Position numbers and translations under genes: made by a program | In this document: positions 1-10,910 of the stretch, piece by piece | Position numbering within the stretch: the first letter of the stretch is position 1 | Layout of the letters: each line of letters opens with the position of its first letter | Assembly (NCBI GenBank): GCA_029204225.1 | Contig: CM055111.1 | Location: 824,453-888,452, forward strand | Direction of reading: 5' to 3' | DNA length: 64,000 nt | Source: Diphasiastrum complanatum | Taxonomy: Eukaryota; Streptophyta; Lycopodiopsida; Lycopodiales; Lycopodiaceae | Notes under the pieces: generated by a model | What the model was told of the DNA's origin: nothing | What the model saw: the letters and a program-made list of their open reading frames with translations, nothing else | Databases searched by the model: none

Positions 1-292
1 TTGCGACTGATAATTTGTCTAGCTGTTCGCGACAAATTATATTTTTGATGTTTTGTTGCTCAATGTTTGGCTACGTAATCAGATCGAACATGATTTTTAT
101 CACTAACATTTTGTTCGTGTCTGATAGGCGTAGTCATGCTTAGGAAAAGAGTGAGATAGCTCATTCCGCTGTGCACGAACACTTTCCATTCGAGTTCGTT
201 TCTTTTTTGAGTTTCGAGTCCGCTTCTTTTCGTGTTCGTTTCTTTTCGAGCTATTTTCGTTCCTTACACTCACACACCCTCTCTCTCCAACA
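1..292 (+). repeat. Copia A 5' LTR, 3' portion
   Basis: The sequence from the window start to the terminal CA at 292 matches 8110-8340 of the 3' LTR, then continues for about 75 bp lost from the 3' copy. It ends in ...CTCTCTCCAACA directly before the primer site. The beginning of this LTR lies outside the window. Confidence 0.8.
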
Positions 293-305
293 TGGTATGA
301 GAGCA
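293..305 (+). other. Primer binding site of copia A (initiator-Met tRNA type)
   Basis: TGGTATGAGAGCA abuts the LTR end. It differs by one base from TGGTATCAGAGC, the usual plant copia site complementary to the 3' end of initiator methionine tRNA. Confidence 0.8.
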
Positions 306-448
306 ATTTTCTGTAGCCTGATAAGCTTCCACAATAACAAGACTCTACTAGCCGATAGAGTAATTGTTTTCTTGTTCTGTAATTCAGTACTAGATTTTCA
401 TACTTAGGTCACCGATAGTTTTTCCTATCACCTAGACTAATCTTCTAC

Positions 449-3332
449 ATGGATTCCCAAGGGAAAGCCAGTCCTATCATGGAAAAGCTTGATGAAGCCA
501 ATTACCATCTGTGAAAATTCAAGATGAAAACTGTACTAATGTCTAAAGAATTGTATGACGTTGTTACAAGTGCAGAAGGGAAACCCGAAGCAGACAACGC
601 AACAATCACCAGATGGAAGCTGAAGGATTGAAAGGCATTTGCACTGATCATCCTCAACATTTTGGATACTTAGATCGGCCATGTATCCGAGGCCCATACG
701 TCCAAAGAAATCTGATACATCTTGAGCACACTATATGAGGTGCGAGATATAGCTTCTAAGCTATATCTTAGGAAAAAATTGTACTCCCTCAAGATGGTGA
801 ATGGTGATTCCCTTCAAAATTATATCAACCAATTCAAGAACCTGTTGAAACAAATGGTCGCTGTCGGATCTGTCATAGACGATCAAGACGCAGTGATGCA
901 ACTAATTACAAGCTTGCCAAGCTCATACGACAGTTGTGATGATCATCACGACACATCCAGAACTGACTCCTTCAAGAGTCATTACAATGTTGTTGTAGGA
1001 AGACACGCGGGGGAACGAAGCCTCAAGTTCCTCAGCTGATTCTCATGCTTTGTACACGGACAAGAGCACGACTAAGCAGAAGAAGAAGAAGAAAGACCCA
1101 AAGAAATCAAAGCAAGACCAGAAACCAGCACAACACAAAGAACAGTCGAATCCGCAAACAAAGAAGAAGCTGTTCTGCAGATACTGCAAGCGAAACAACC
1201 ACAAAATTCAAGATTGTCGGATACTGCAAGCAAAGAACAACAGCAAGGGGCAGTCAAATCAAGTGGCAAATACAGATACAGAAGGTCCACAGCCCATTCA
1301 AGGAGCGGATCATGATGCCTTCATGACCAGCCATCAAGAAGCATCCAACGACAGTTCTTGGTTTCTAGATTTCAGTGCCACTCAGCATATGACAAGCCTC
1401 ATTGGCTGTTTCAAGTCCTATACACCCTACAGTACCAATAAATATGTTCACCTTGGCGACAATAGCACATAAGCTATTAAAGTAAGGTATTGTAAGATTA
1501 AGCTTTGCGAATTATCAATCTAAGCTACTTTCTAAAGTCCTGTATGTACCAAATCTGCTCTCTATAAGCAGAATCACAAATCTAGGACATAGAGTAGAAT
1601 TTGAATGTGATCAATGCAAAGTAGTTGATAGGACATGCAAGATCCTAACACTCGGAAAGAGACATGGATACTTGTAAATGTCTCGACATTCTATTGTTCT
1701 TGATCTAGACTATCCTAGAGATAAAGTTGAGTTACCTGTCTGTCAAGACTGTCTAGTTGGTAAACAGACTAGGAAACCATTTGAATCAAGCCATCAGCGT
1801 ACTGCTAGAGGAATGTTAGACATTGTACATTCAGACATTGAGCCAAGGCATTGACCAGCAATTCATCACTCCTTACAATCCTTAGTCTAATGGCTTAGCC
1901 GAGAGGAAGAACCGTACCCTGGTTGAATAAGTCAAATGTATGCTAGCACATGCATCGTTGCCCAAGAGATTCTAGGCTGAAGCTATCTCACTGCAGCTTA
2001 CGTCCAGAACAGATGTTCAACCAAGGCCCTCTCAGGCAAGACACCCCATGAAGTGTGGACAGACTCTAAGCCTTCTATGAAGAACCTAAGATGTTTGGAT
2101 GCATTGCCTACACGTAGATCTCGAAAGATACGAGGAAGAAATTTGACTTCCAAGGTCTCAAGACCATCATGATTGGATATACTTCATTTGATAACACATA
2201 CAAGCTGTATGATCCTGATACCCAACAAGTCTTGTATAGCCGGGATACAGTCTTTATCAAGGATCAGTTTGTCGACATCAAAGGCAAAGATATTGCTCTA
2301 GGAGAACCTTCATCACCTGCCATTGACACGACAATCCGAGCTTCTGGCTCAGGCGTGTCCATTGTCGACTCACTTTTTGACAATGAATCAGACACAGACA
2401 CTGCTACTACCCAGCAACAAGTCCCAGGAGTGGTTCATCAGTTGATTCCTGCCAAAAAATCAAGCCAAACCCACAAGGTATACTCCTGAGTCTACATCTC
2501 TTGATATAGGAACCGGCGATAGTCAAAGAGGCACTCATCCAACCAAACTCTGATCTCTGGAGGGAAGCTATGGACAAAGAGTATTCCTCTCTGATGAAGA
2601 ACCAGACATGGTTACTAGTCAAAGCTCCTATTGGCTACACAAACAAGGTTTCAAACCAAGCACTGTTGATTGCAATGTCTACTCCAAGTCGGTGCAACAA
2701 TCCTTCATTATCATCACCTTATAGTTGATACGTTGCTTTTCAGCAACAATCCCAATTTGGTCATGGATTCTAAGCAGATGCTATTTTCAGAGTTCGACAT
2801 GGATGATCTGGACAAAGCTCACTTCTATTTGGGCATATAGATCCATAGAGACAAAGCGAGATGACTGATCTACATCACTCAACAAAAGTATCTTCACAAT
2901 GTTCTTAACAGATACAATCTAATGAATTGTAAGTTAGCTCACTCACCGATGAATCCAGGCCTGCATTTGTCAAAGGACCAATGTCTCCAAACCAAGCAGG
3001 AAGAGGAGCAGATGAGAGAGTATCCTTTTCGATCGATACTTGGATCTCTCATGTATGCAATGGTCTGTACAAGACCATACATCTCTTTTGTAGTAAGATC
3101 ACTCAGCCAATATATGGCTAATCCTAGCATTACCCATTGAAAGGCTCTCATGAGATATATTCGAGCTACCGTGGACCAGTGCATCTGCTATGGAGAAGTC
3201 AGCAATGACAATCTTCATCAGCTCAGCAACCCTAGATTTCACTCTAGGAGTAAGCACATTGAAATAAGATATCACTACATCAGGGGCAAGGTTCTCAACA
3301 AGGAGTTAAGCTTAACGTACTATAGAACGCAG
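449..3332 (+). pseudogene. Copia A gag-pol, first part, multiply broken
   Basis: A gag start (MDSQGKASPI) lies at 449. UBN2-type gag sequence follows (YEVRDIASKL region, 735-930), with several W-to-stop changes such as TGG to TGA in the NYHLW motif. A CX2CX4HX4C zinc knuckle (CRYCKRNNHKIQDC) is at 1176-1217. The protease site reads DFSAT at 1368 where copia proteases have DSGAT, so the catalytic motif is damaged. Pre-integrase and integrase pieces (CQDCLVGKQTRKPF near 1741; SNGLAERKN-like near 1888) are joined by a deletion that removes the catalytic core after HSDIE (~1835). RT survives in parts: the N-terminus at 2520-2640, a VDD motif near 2729, and the thumb/RNase H linker at 2922-3370. 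The frame is cut by element B at 3332 and resumes at 7191. Confidence 0.8.
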
Positions 3333-3980
3333 TGTGAAAGATTTCAGATCCTTAAGATCCAATCTACTTGAATGATCTTTGGTTAGAAAGAGAAATACAC
3401 TACCAATCTCACCAATGTAGAAAATTCAGCATCTACACACAAATTGAGATGCAAACACCAATAGAACTTGATCAAACTTGAGTGAAATGATTATGTATTG
3501 TTGTTGTCCATACAAAACTAGCAAGCTACTGTATTTCACACATGTGGATCCAAAAATAACAAATATAGATCATTCTACACATAGAATTGCAAGCAATCAC
3601 CAAGATAGTGCACCAATGGATAGTAGAACCCAAGAGAACCATGTATAAGCATGATTTGAGATAGAGAAGAGAGAAGATTACTCTCTCCATGAGTTACATC
3701 CTTTTATAACAGGTCCAAACCCTATTTGGCCACTTGGCTTTTCCTCCAAAATGCTAACCCTACTAATTTTGGGTCTAGATTCAATGTACTCAACTATTCA
3801 AATTTGAATCTACTCTAACTCGAATTCTAACTTTCCCACACTTTCAAAAAGTGTTTATTCAGATGAAATTTAGACTGATGAATTTTGAAAAGTCAACCTC
3901 TAAGTCTAAAACAAGTTTTGGCCTCAATATGCCAAATATGAAAATATAGCAAAATGTGATGAAACTAGTTGAATCTTTCA
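3333..3980 (-). repeat. Copia B 3' LTR
   Basis: The 648-bp LTR runs from TGTGAAAGAT to CTTTCA. It aligns along its length with 6549-7183, with scattered substitutions and small indels. The purine-rich complement of CACTCCCTCTTC follows at 3981, as expected for the polypurine tract of a - strand element. Confidence 0.9.
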
Positions 3981-4313
3981 CACTCCCTCTTCAACTAGTT
4001 TTAGCATAGACTTTGATAACAATCCAAGTGAAGTCCTATGCTTCATGAACAAGTCTTTTCCCAATGCTTTGGTGAAGATATCAGCTACACATTCCCTTGA
4101 AGACACATGTTGAAGCTCCACCTCCTTTGCAATGACTTGCTCCCTCACAAAATGATATTGTAATTAAGGCCATACAAACTCTTTTGTAGAAGACACACAT
4201 GATTTGGCTTTGTTGATGAAATGTAGCTCTTGGGTTGCTCCATGTACACTTCCTCCTCAAGATCACCATTCAAGAATGCATTTGAAATGTCCATTTGCCA
4301 TAGATCCCATCCA
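3981..4313 (-). pseudogene. Copia B reverse transcriptase / RNase H remnant
   Basis: Read on the - strand, this begins with an RT finger segment ([17 protein letters not shown]-like, near 4270) and reaches SLYGL. It then jumps directly to the RNase H tail: YHFVREQ, ADIFTKAL and KHRTSLGLLSKSML. The YVDD palm motif and the RNase H catalytic core are absent, so about 1 kb has been deleted near 4165. The tail ends at the polypurine tract. Confidence 0.75.
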
Positions 4314-5642
4314 TTTCATGTTCCATTCTTCATAAGAGCTTGATACTCAAGATCCATTGCTTGGATCCACTCCTCTTCTTTCCTTGCTTGATATACACTT
4401 GTAGGCTCATCCAAAGAGGTTAGGAAAGCAACATAATTTCCAGAAACTACTTGCTTACCCTTTTGATCATATGTGAGCCTTGAAGGTACTTGTCTTTCTC
4501 TTGATGTTCTCCTTGGTTTTTGACTTGATGAAGGTCCATCCTCACCACCATCCAAAGTAGGATCCTTCTCATCAACATCAAGAATGTTAGATCCATCCAC
4601 TCTACCATCAATCATGCTTGAAGACACCTTTGGAATGTTTCCCTCATCAAAAATGACATCTCTACCAACAATCACTTTGTTAGTAGAAGGAATGTAAACC
4701 TTATAGGCTTTACTCACGTCACTATATCCGACAAAAATACCTCTTTTTGAAGATGGATCCTCCTTGGTCCTATCATCAAGAGTAATGTTGACATAACATG
4801 TGCATCCAAAGGTTCTTAGAAAGTTGACACTCAGCCTCCTCTTGAATAGCATCTCAAAAGGTGTCCTTCCATCCAAAATAGCACTCGGCCACCTATTGCA
4901 CAAGAAATTGGCACACAACAAAGCTTGATCTCAAAATGGTTTGTCAAGATTCGCACTTAACCTCATAGCTTTAGCACTTTCACATAAAGTCCTATTCTTC
5001 CTTTCAGCCACTCCATTTTGTTGTGGGGTCCTTGATGTTGTGTACTCCCTCTTGATCCCATACTCAACACAAAAGGCCTTGAACTTGTTAGATATGTACT
5101 CACCACCATTGTCACCTCTCAAGCACTTGATTTTTGTGAAAAATTGGTCCTCCCTTGCATTCTTGAACTTGACAAAGACATCATACATTTCATCCTTGCT
5201 CTTTAGTAGATAGACTTAAAAAAATCTACTAAAATCATCAATGAATGTTACATACATCTTAGCTCCACTATTGCTAATTGTATTAAATCCATGAATATCC
5301 GAATGTACAAGTTGAAAAGACTTTGTAGATCTAGATATAGATCTAGTATAAGGTAGTCTATGTGACTTAGACAAAGCACAAGACAACACGCTTGACACTA
5401 CTTAAGGAACTTGGAAGACCAATCACAACCTTCTTCCTTGTCATTACCTCCAATGACTTGAAGTTGAGGTGTCCCATCCTTTTGTGCCAAACCTCTTGAA
5501 TAGAAATTTGCTCCCTTGCAACACATCCAACTTGGTTAGCAATAACACAAGCATCTAGTTTGAACAATTTCCCTTGCCTTTTACCTTTTCCAATCAAAAC
5601 ATCCTTCCTTTTGATCAAACAAGCATCTCCATCAAACTCCAC
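4314..5642 (-). pseudogene. Copia B integrase and RT N-terminus, broken frames
   Basis: On the - strand the pre-integrase domain comes first (EVWHKRMGHLNFKSLE, ~5500). The integrase follows with HSDIHG (~5300), RGDNGGEY (~5115) and PQQNGVAERKNRTL (~5005), so the D, D and E positions of the catalytic triad are all recognisable. The integrase C-terminus runs to ~4640 (FGCTCYVN, GIFVGYSDVSKAYKVY). An acidic linker and the first RT residues (EEWIQAMDLEYQALMKNGT) then lead to a stop at 4316. Frameshifts and stops near 4925, 5215 and 5400 separate the pieces. Confidence 0.8.
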
Positions 5643-6526
5643 CTTGAGGCCCTTAGCATTTGACTCACACTAAGCAAATTTTTGGTAATAGATGAAATAA
5701 ACAAGACATCCTCCAAATGAATATTCCTATTTGTAGAGAGAGAAATAGGAATTGTGCCAATCCCTTTGATTGCACACTCACCATCATTGGCCATGTAGAT
5801 CACCCTCTTGTCATCTCCATATGCCAACAAAGAAGTGAAGTACTTTTTGTGAAAGGTCATGTGTGAACTTGCTCCACTATCAATCCACCAAGGATCTAGA
5901 TCTCCATCATTAGCAAGCATACATAAAGACATCACGAAAGTATCATCATTTGCATCTTGAAAATCCAAACCATCCTCATCAAGAGTTAGATTACCTTGCT
6001 TGTCTTCTTGATCTCTCTTCTTCTTGTAGCACTCACTTGCAAAGTGCCCTTTGATGCCACAATAGAAGCACTTGAGCTTTGATCTATCCTTCTTTTTGCC
6101 ACTTGAAGAAGCATCCACTTGATCTTGCCCTTTCGACCACTTACATTTGGGTTTGCCCTTGAATTTGCCCTTTGTGAACATAGCATTCTCTTGAAGTGTC
6201 GATGTAGATCCACCTCTTTCTTGAAGCCTATATTCTTCATTGATCAAGATCTCTTGAAGATCCATCAAATTTGGCAAAGTCTTTTGAATAGCAATACTTT
6301 GAACAATGTTAGCATGAGCATCCAATAAGCCATTAAGAATTACTTGAATAAGCTCTCCTTCCTTAATGCTTTCATCAATGCAAGTCAACTCATCATTCAA
6401 TGCTTTCATTCTCAAAACAAAAGTACTTGCAAAAAATTCGATTTTGGTGTAGAATCCTCTCTAGCATGCTCTAGACTTGATATCTTCACCAAATCATTGA
6501 TAGATCCGATTTCCTCCTTCATAACT
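5615..6526 (-). pseudogene. Copia B gag (N-truncated) and protease
   Basis: The main frame (6415-5615, 266 codons) contains the C-terminal half of a UBN2-type gag, a zinc knuckle CFYCGIKGHFASEC (~6075-6035) and a protease with an intact WWIDSGASSHM motif (~5885). The gag region begins only a few bases after the primer site, so the first ~100 gag residues seen in relatives (compare D at 36225) are deleted. A remnant joins near 6430. The protein would lack the gag N-terminus, which fits a deletion derivative. Confidence 0.8.
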
Positions 6527-6536
6527 TGAAACACAA

Positions 6537-6548
6537 GCTCTGATACCA
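6537..6548 (-). other. Primer binding site of copia B
   Basis: The complement reads TGGTATCAGAGC, a perfect plant copia initiator-Met tRNA site, immediately next to the LTR edge at 6549. Confidence 0.9.
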
Positions 6549-7183
6549 TGTGAAAGATTTCAGATCCTTGAGATCCAATCTACTTGAATGATCTTTGGTT
6601 AGAAAGAGAAATACACTACCAATCTCACCAATGTAGAAAAATCAGCATCTACACACAAATTGAGATGCAAACACCAATAGAACTTGATCAAACTTGAATG
6701 AAATGATTATGTACTGTTTCTATCCATACAAAACCAGCAAGATACTATATTTCACACGTGTGGATCCAAAAATAACAAATATAGATCATTCTACACATAG
6801 AATTGCAAGCAATCACCAAGATAGTGCCCCAATGGATAGTAGAACCCAAGAGAACCATGTATAAGCATGAAATGAGATAGAGAAGAGAGAAGATCACTCT
6901 CTCTACGAGTTACATCCTTTTATAACAGGTTAGAACCCTATTTGGCCACTTGGCTTTCCTTCCAAAATGCTTTGGGTCTAGATTCAATGTACTCAACTAT
7001 TCAGATTTGAATATACTCTAACTCGTATTCTAACTTTTCCCCACTTTCAAAAAGTGTTTATTCAAATGAAATTTAGACTAATGAACTTCGAAAAGTCAAC
7101 CTCTAAGTCTAAAACAAGTTTTGGCCTCAATATGTCAAATATGAAAATATAGCAAAATGTGATGGAACTAGTTGAATTTTTCA
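6549..7183 (-). repeat. Copia B 5' LTR
   Basis: The 635-bp partner of 3333-3980 has a ~13-bp deletion near 6970 and scattered differences. Both copies keep the TG...CA ends. Confidence 0.9.
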
Positions 7184-7184
7184 G

Positions 7185-7298
7185 ACGCAGGACATGGTTG
7201 GAGATATATTCATGAAGGCATTAGGTGTTAATGCACACAACTTTGTGCATTGCTTAGTCTGAAGATCAAGGCATTCATGGATCCAGATTAAGGGGGGG
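7185..7298 (+). pseudogene. Copia A pol tail and polypurine tract
   Basis: After the second ACGCAG the frame reads DMVGDIFMKALG, the usual end of copia RNase H (ADIFTKAL class). It continues the frame broken at 3332. The purine run AAGGGGGGG at 7290-7298 directly precedes the LTR and serves as polypurine tract. Confidence 0.8.
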
Positions 7299-8340
7299 TG
7301 TTGGATTTATCTCTTTTACTCTCATAAATCCTATTTTAATCTGCCTCCATTCATGCTGTATTGTTACTCATGTTGTCGCACAGTCTGGATATTTATATGT
7401 AAAATAAGACAGATGAAAAAAGACGAAAAAGATGACACTGTGTTTTAAATGTGATTTGTGACAGACAAAAAAGACGACACTGTCCTAAAAATGCCGAAGG
7501 TGCTCAGTGAAGGCTGACGTCGCGGACTTTTCACGCTCATCCCATGCAACTGTGCAAATAGATTTGACAATAACAGCAGCCACCCACGATATCCCACAAA
7601 CAGCACATCCACTTTGTACTTTATTCATCTCCACACCTGTAAAATTATGTATATATATTGAATACCATTTGCGTATTCTGAGGTGAGAGAAATTAAGTGA
7701 GAAACAAGCAACAAGCATAATAGCATCAAAAGCTTATCAGAGATAGACGAAGTACATGCTTTCGCGCATCGATTCTTTGTATTGTCAATAATAAGTTTAT
7801 TCCTTCACAGATTGGATTAGCTTTGTGAAGCACGCGGTTTCGTCCGCTATTATCTTGTGCTCACCAGCATTATTGATATGTATATTTTGCTATATTTAAT
7901 CTGATAACAGCTCTATTTGTTCTGCGTTCATACTTGTGTCAATATTGCTATGCTTTTTTACATTCTGTCTGACTCTCTTATTGCTTAATCTGGTATTCTA
8001 TTCTTAGCAAATGATCATTAGTCTAGCTGTTCGCGACTAATATTTAGTCTTGTCTTCCGCGACTAATTCGCGACTGATTTTCAGTCGAGCTCAGCATAGC
8101 TCGTCACGAATAATTCGCGACTGATAATTTTTCTAGCTGTTCGCGACAAATTATTTTTCTGATATTTTGTTGCTTAATGTTTGGCTACATAATCAGATCG
8201 AACGTGATTTCTATCACTAATGTTCTGTTCGTGTCTGATAGGCGTAGTCATGCTTAGGGAAAGAGTGAGATAACTCATTCTGTTGCGCACGAACACTTTT
8301 CATTCGAGTTCGTTTCTTTTTCGAGTTTCGGGTTTGCTTC
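7299..8340 (+). repeat. Copia A 3' LTR, truncated at its end
   Basis: It starts TGTTGGATTT after the polypurine tract. A TATA-like TGTATATATATTG at ~7648 may be the LTR promoter. From 8110 it matches 1-230 of the 5' LTR; the match stops at 8340, about 75 bp short of the LTR end. The stretch 8022-8150 holds several copies of TTCGCGACTAAT-like words in both orientations. Confidence 0.8.
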
Positions 8341-8488
8341 AGTAAAAAGAGTAACCAGAAAATAGAAAAAGACCTGTAGGCGAGTAATAAACCTGTCAAA
8401 ATGCAATGAAAATCAAGCAAAATGCAAACAAAAAACTCATCTAAATTGTAGCTTAGCACTGTCTTCCCGGTAATGGCACCAAAAAAAT
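8341..8488 (-). other. Gypsy leader fragment with primer site (element K)
   Basis: The complement of 8463-8482 reads TTGGTGCCATTACCGGGAAG, very close to the primer site and leader start of plant Tat-like gypsy elements (TGGCGCC GTTGCCGGGGA). It lies six bases from the LTR at 8489, so 8341-8462 is the start of a - strand gypsy internal region, cut off by the copia A LTR. Confidence 0.65.
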
Positions 8489-9218
8489 GTTGGACCCTTT
8501 TCGTGCCTCCCTAATCATCATGATCACGAGGGCAATGAAGAGACTTGGATCTCCAACCGGGTGAGTAGTCGATGTAGTACAGGCTTCGATCCAACGGGGA
8601 GGGAGTTAAACTACGAATCTAAGATGGGATCTAAGCCTACCAAGGGTGTCAACCTGGTGTTGGATCTAAAGGTGGAAAGACTTAGATGAGGAGGTGAGGT
8701 TTCTTTCTTTTCTTGTCTCTTTTTGGGACTTTTGGATTTGGGTTGATCCTCTTCTTGGATCTTGGCCTCTTGGAGTATCTAGGCTTCTATGGCTCTAGAT
8801 TCCTCTTGAGGCTTATCTTCTCAAGGGAGGGGAGCAATGAAAGTAGAACCTACCTAATGGATCTTAATGATCACTTCCGAGGAGATTTCTGACACCTATT
8901 TTACTAATGTGTGATTTTGTGGATTAGATGGATGAAAGCAAGAGTTAATGATCTTTCTAATGTGTGATAACATGAAGAGTTTTAAGCCAAATTCCATTTT
9001 TAACTACTTTGGGTCCTTTCTTCTTTTCGGCCCATTGGAGCACAAAATCTATTTCGATTTCTTATGCCATAGGCTTACAAGTACAATCTGATGTTATATT
9101 ACAAATAGATCTAAGTCATTATGCCGAATCGGCCATGCTTTTATTCCCGTCGTTGTAAAATATGTTGGGGAGGTGCCGGGCGTTGTTTTCGCTCGTTGGC
9201 TTGTCAACTTCTCCAACA
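8489..9218 (-). repeat. Gypsy K LTR
   Basis: This 730-bp segment is bounded by TGTTGGACCC at 8489 and CTTCTCCAACA ending at 9218, the TGTTGG/CCAACA inverted ends typical of LTRs. The adjacent primer site makes it the 5' LTR of a - strand gypsy element. No second copy is visible in the window. Confidence 0.65.
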
Positions 9219-10155
9219 GTAGCATTTCGGGTAAATATGGATTCTGGAACTCCTTCTCTGTGATTTGTCAATGCTCTTTAACGTAGGTTGGCAGCTTGAA
9301 TCCGTCGCTTGATATCCGTTAGGCTCTTTTGGCATCAAGAATCCATTAAAAGAATCTTCACCATAATCTTCTAACAATCTGACCAAGACAACTAGCTCAC
9401 CAAATTAGACAAAGAAAGGTAGATTTCTCCATTAAACGATCATTCATTACATGAGGGCCTAATGCTCGAGTATGATCAAGCTCTCATGTGTTGGTATTGC
9501 CACATGAATCACCAAAGGCAAAAGCCATGGCTCTCATAGAAGAGAAGCTCTCAAATATCATAGGAGATAGTTCAAATTGGATGAATGTAGAATACCCCTT
9601 AGATTTGGCACAACCTTACTTATTTATAGTCGACCTTCATGCTTCTAGTATGAGTTTGGGGCCTTATGAGACTAAATTGGGCCTTCTAGCCATTACTACA
9701 GATCCTGCCATTAATGACAATAGTGATGGTGTCTCTATCGTTTTATTGACTATATCCTATTGAACTAGTAGTATTTAATTTAGCACTCTGGATATATTTA
9801 GCAATATTTATTATTAGCACATGGACTTATTACATGAAGTACATGGCACCTACACTCCTATTGGACAAGTTTGAGGCCAACCCTAAGTTTGTAAAATAGC
9901 ATTTAATATGTTCATGACACATTTCTAGCTTATTTAGAGCATCTCCTTTTTATTGTGAAATCTAATGCTCAAATAAGCTTGAAAAACATCATGCTTATAT
10001 CTAGAAAGAAGTTACATAAGGGAATCTTTCATTTGCATTCGAGTTTGGACAATACACCAACTCTGAGTTGCCTTCTTGACACTTTCCAAAAAAAAAAGAA
10101 ACCTTGATGTGCTTTGTTCTTGCATGGACACCACATCATTTTCAGCTATATTGTC
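9219..10155. other. Unassigned spacer with weak coding relics
   Basis: No recognisable gene. On the - strand, 9386-9219 can be read as a 55-codon stretch (EDYGEDSFNGFLMPKEPNGY) running up to the LTR, possibly a host exon cut by the gypsy insertion. On the + strand, 9488-9763 is a 91-codon open frame with no family resemblance that I recognise. The remainder is AT-rich. Confidence 0.35.
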
Positions 10156-10159
10156 GCAC

Positions 10160-10910
10160 AATTTTTGGTTGTTAGTATTTCATATTCTACTTTGTTGATG
10201 ATATTGCAATTGTTGTTTGCTTTTAGCTCATGCTGAAAATCGTATTTTCATCTAGTGAAAAAATTAAGCTTTTAGTTGATTGTTTGACATCAACATTATT
10301 TGCCAACAAACATCCACATGACACTATAATTAAAGCATATTTTTCTCTTGACCTTGGTTTCACTTGGATATCTTAGAAGCCATTTTGTTGCTTGTCAATG
10401 CAATTTCTTAGTAGAGCCATGAAATAACTTACAATATTGACCCAAAAAAACACTATTTGGACATGTGGTAGTTAGATAGACTAAGCTATCCACAAGACTT
10501 GTAAATAGTATCTATATTTTTAGACACATCATCTTTGAAAAGCTTTTGATGTGAATACAACTTTGCATATATAGCTTCTTGAGCAACTCCAAGGTATACA
10601 CTTTTTGCATTTTTTTTTTTCATGACCTCTAACTATTTCAATACCCAAGCAATAGTGCAAACTTTCTAAGTCCTTCATTTCATAAAGAATAAAAAACTTA
10701 TCTTTCACATCTTGAATCAACAATAGATAAGTCCCAATAATGATTATATCATCAAAAAACAAAGCAATGATAACAATACTACTACTAAATCTTTCAAGAT
10801 AAGTACTCCTCTGGAAACCCAAGTGCAGAAAGAAAGCATCAATGCGATGATACCAAGCACAAGGTGATTGTTGAAGAGGATATAAACATTTTTTGAGCCC
10901 ACAAACTAGG
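10160..10910 (-). pseudogene. Copia reverse transcriptase / RNase H relic
   Basis: Read on the - strand, 10910-10530 gives the copia RT order LVCGLKKCLYPLQQSPCAWY, LGFQRSTY, FFDDIIIIG (the YVDD site with Tyr and Val changed to Phe) and MKDLESLHYCLGIEI. After stops and frameshifts, 10490-10290 gives LVNSLVYLTTTCPN and a KLH..ATKWLLRYP-like segment, the start of RNase H. No LTR, gag or integrase is seen nearby. A poly-T tract at ~10612 breaks the frame. Confidence 0.75.

Larger units (their letters stand above)
3333..7183 (-). mobile_element. Copia element B, nested deletion derivative
   Basis: This is a complete-ended copia element on the - strand. It has LTRs at 6549-7183 (5') and 3333-3980 (3'), a perfect primer site (6537-6548), a polypurine tract complementary to 3981-3993, and an internal region of only ~2.55 kb. 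ACGCAG occurs at 3327-3332 and 7185-7190, a probable target duplication one base from the right LTR end. Removing B and one ACGCAG rejoins the A reading frame exactly (YYRTQ then DMVGDIF). Internally the gag N-terminus and nearly all RT and RNase H are missing, while the ends needed in cis are intact. It is therefore a non-autonomous element or a post-insertion deletion product. Confidence 0.9.
1..8340 (+). mobile_element. Copia element A, decayed, carrying nested element B
   Basis: This is a Ty1/copia-type LTR retrotransposon on the + strand, entered from inside its 5' LTR. The order is partial LTR (1-292), primer site (293-305), gag with zinc knuckle, mutated protease site, integrase, reverse transcriptase, RNase H, polypurine tract (7290-7298) and 3' LTR (7299-8340). 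The interval 1-292 is repeated near 8110-8340, which shows that both LTRs belong together. Element B interrupts the RNase H end at 3332/3333. The coding part has many stops and an integrase-core deletion near 1835, so it cannot encode active enzymes. The 3' LTR lacks its last ~75 bp, where a fragment of a gypsy leader begins. Confidence 0.85.
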
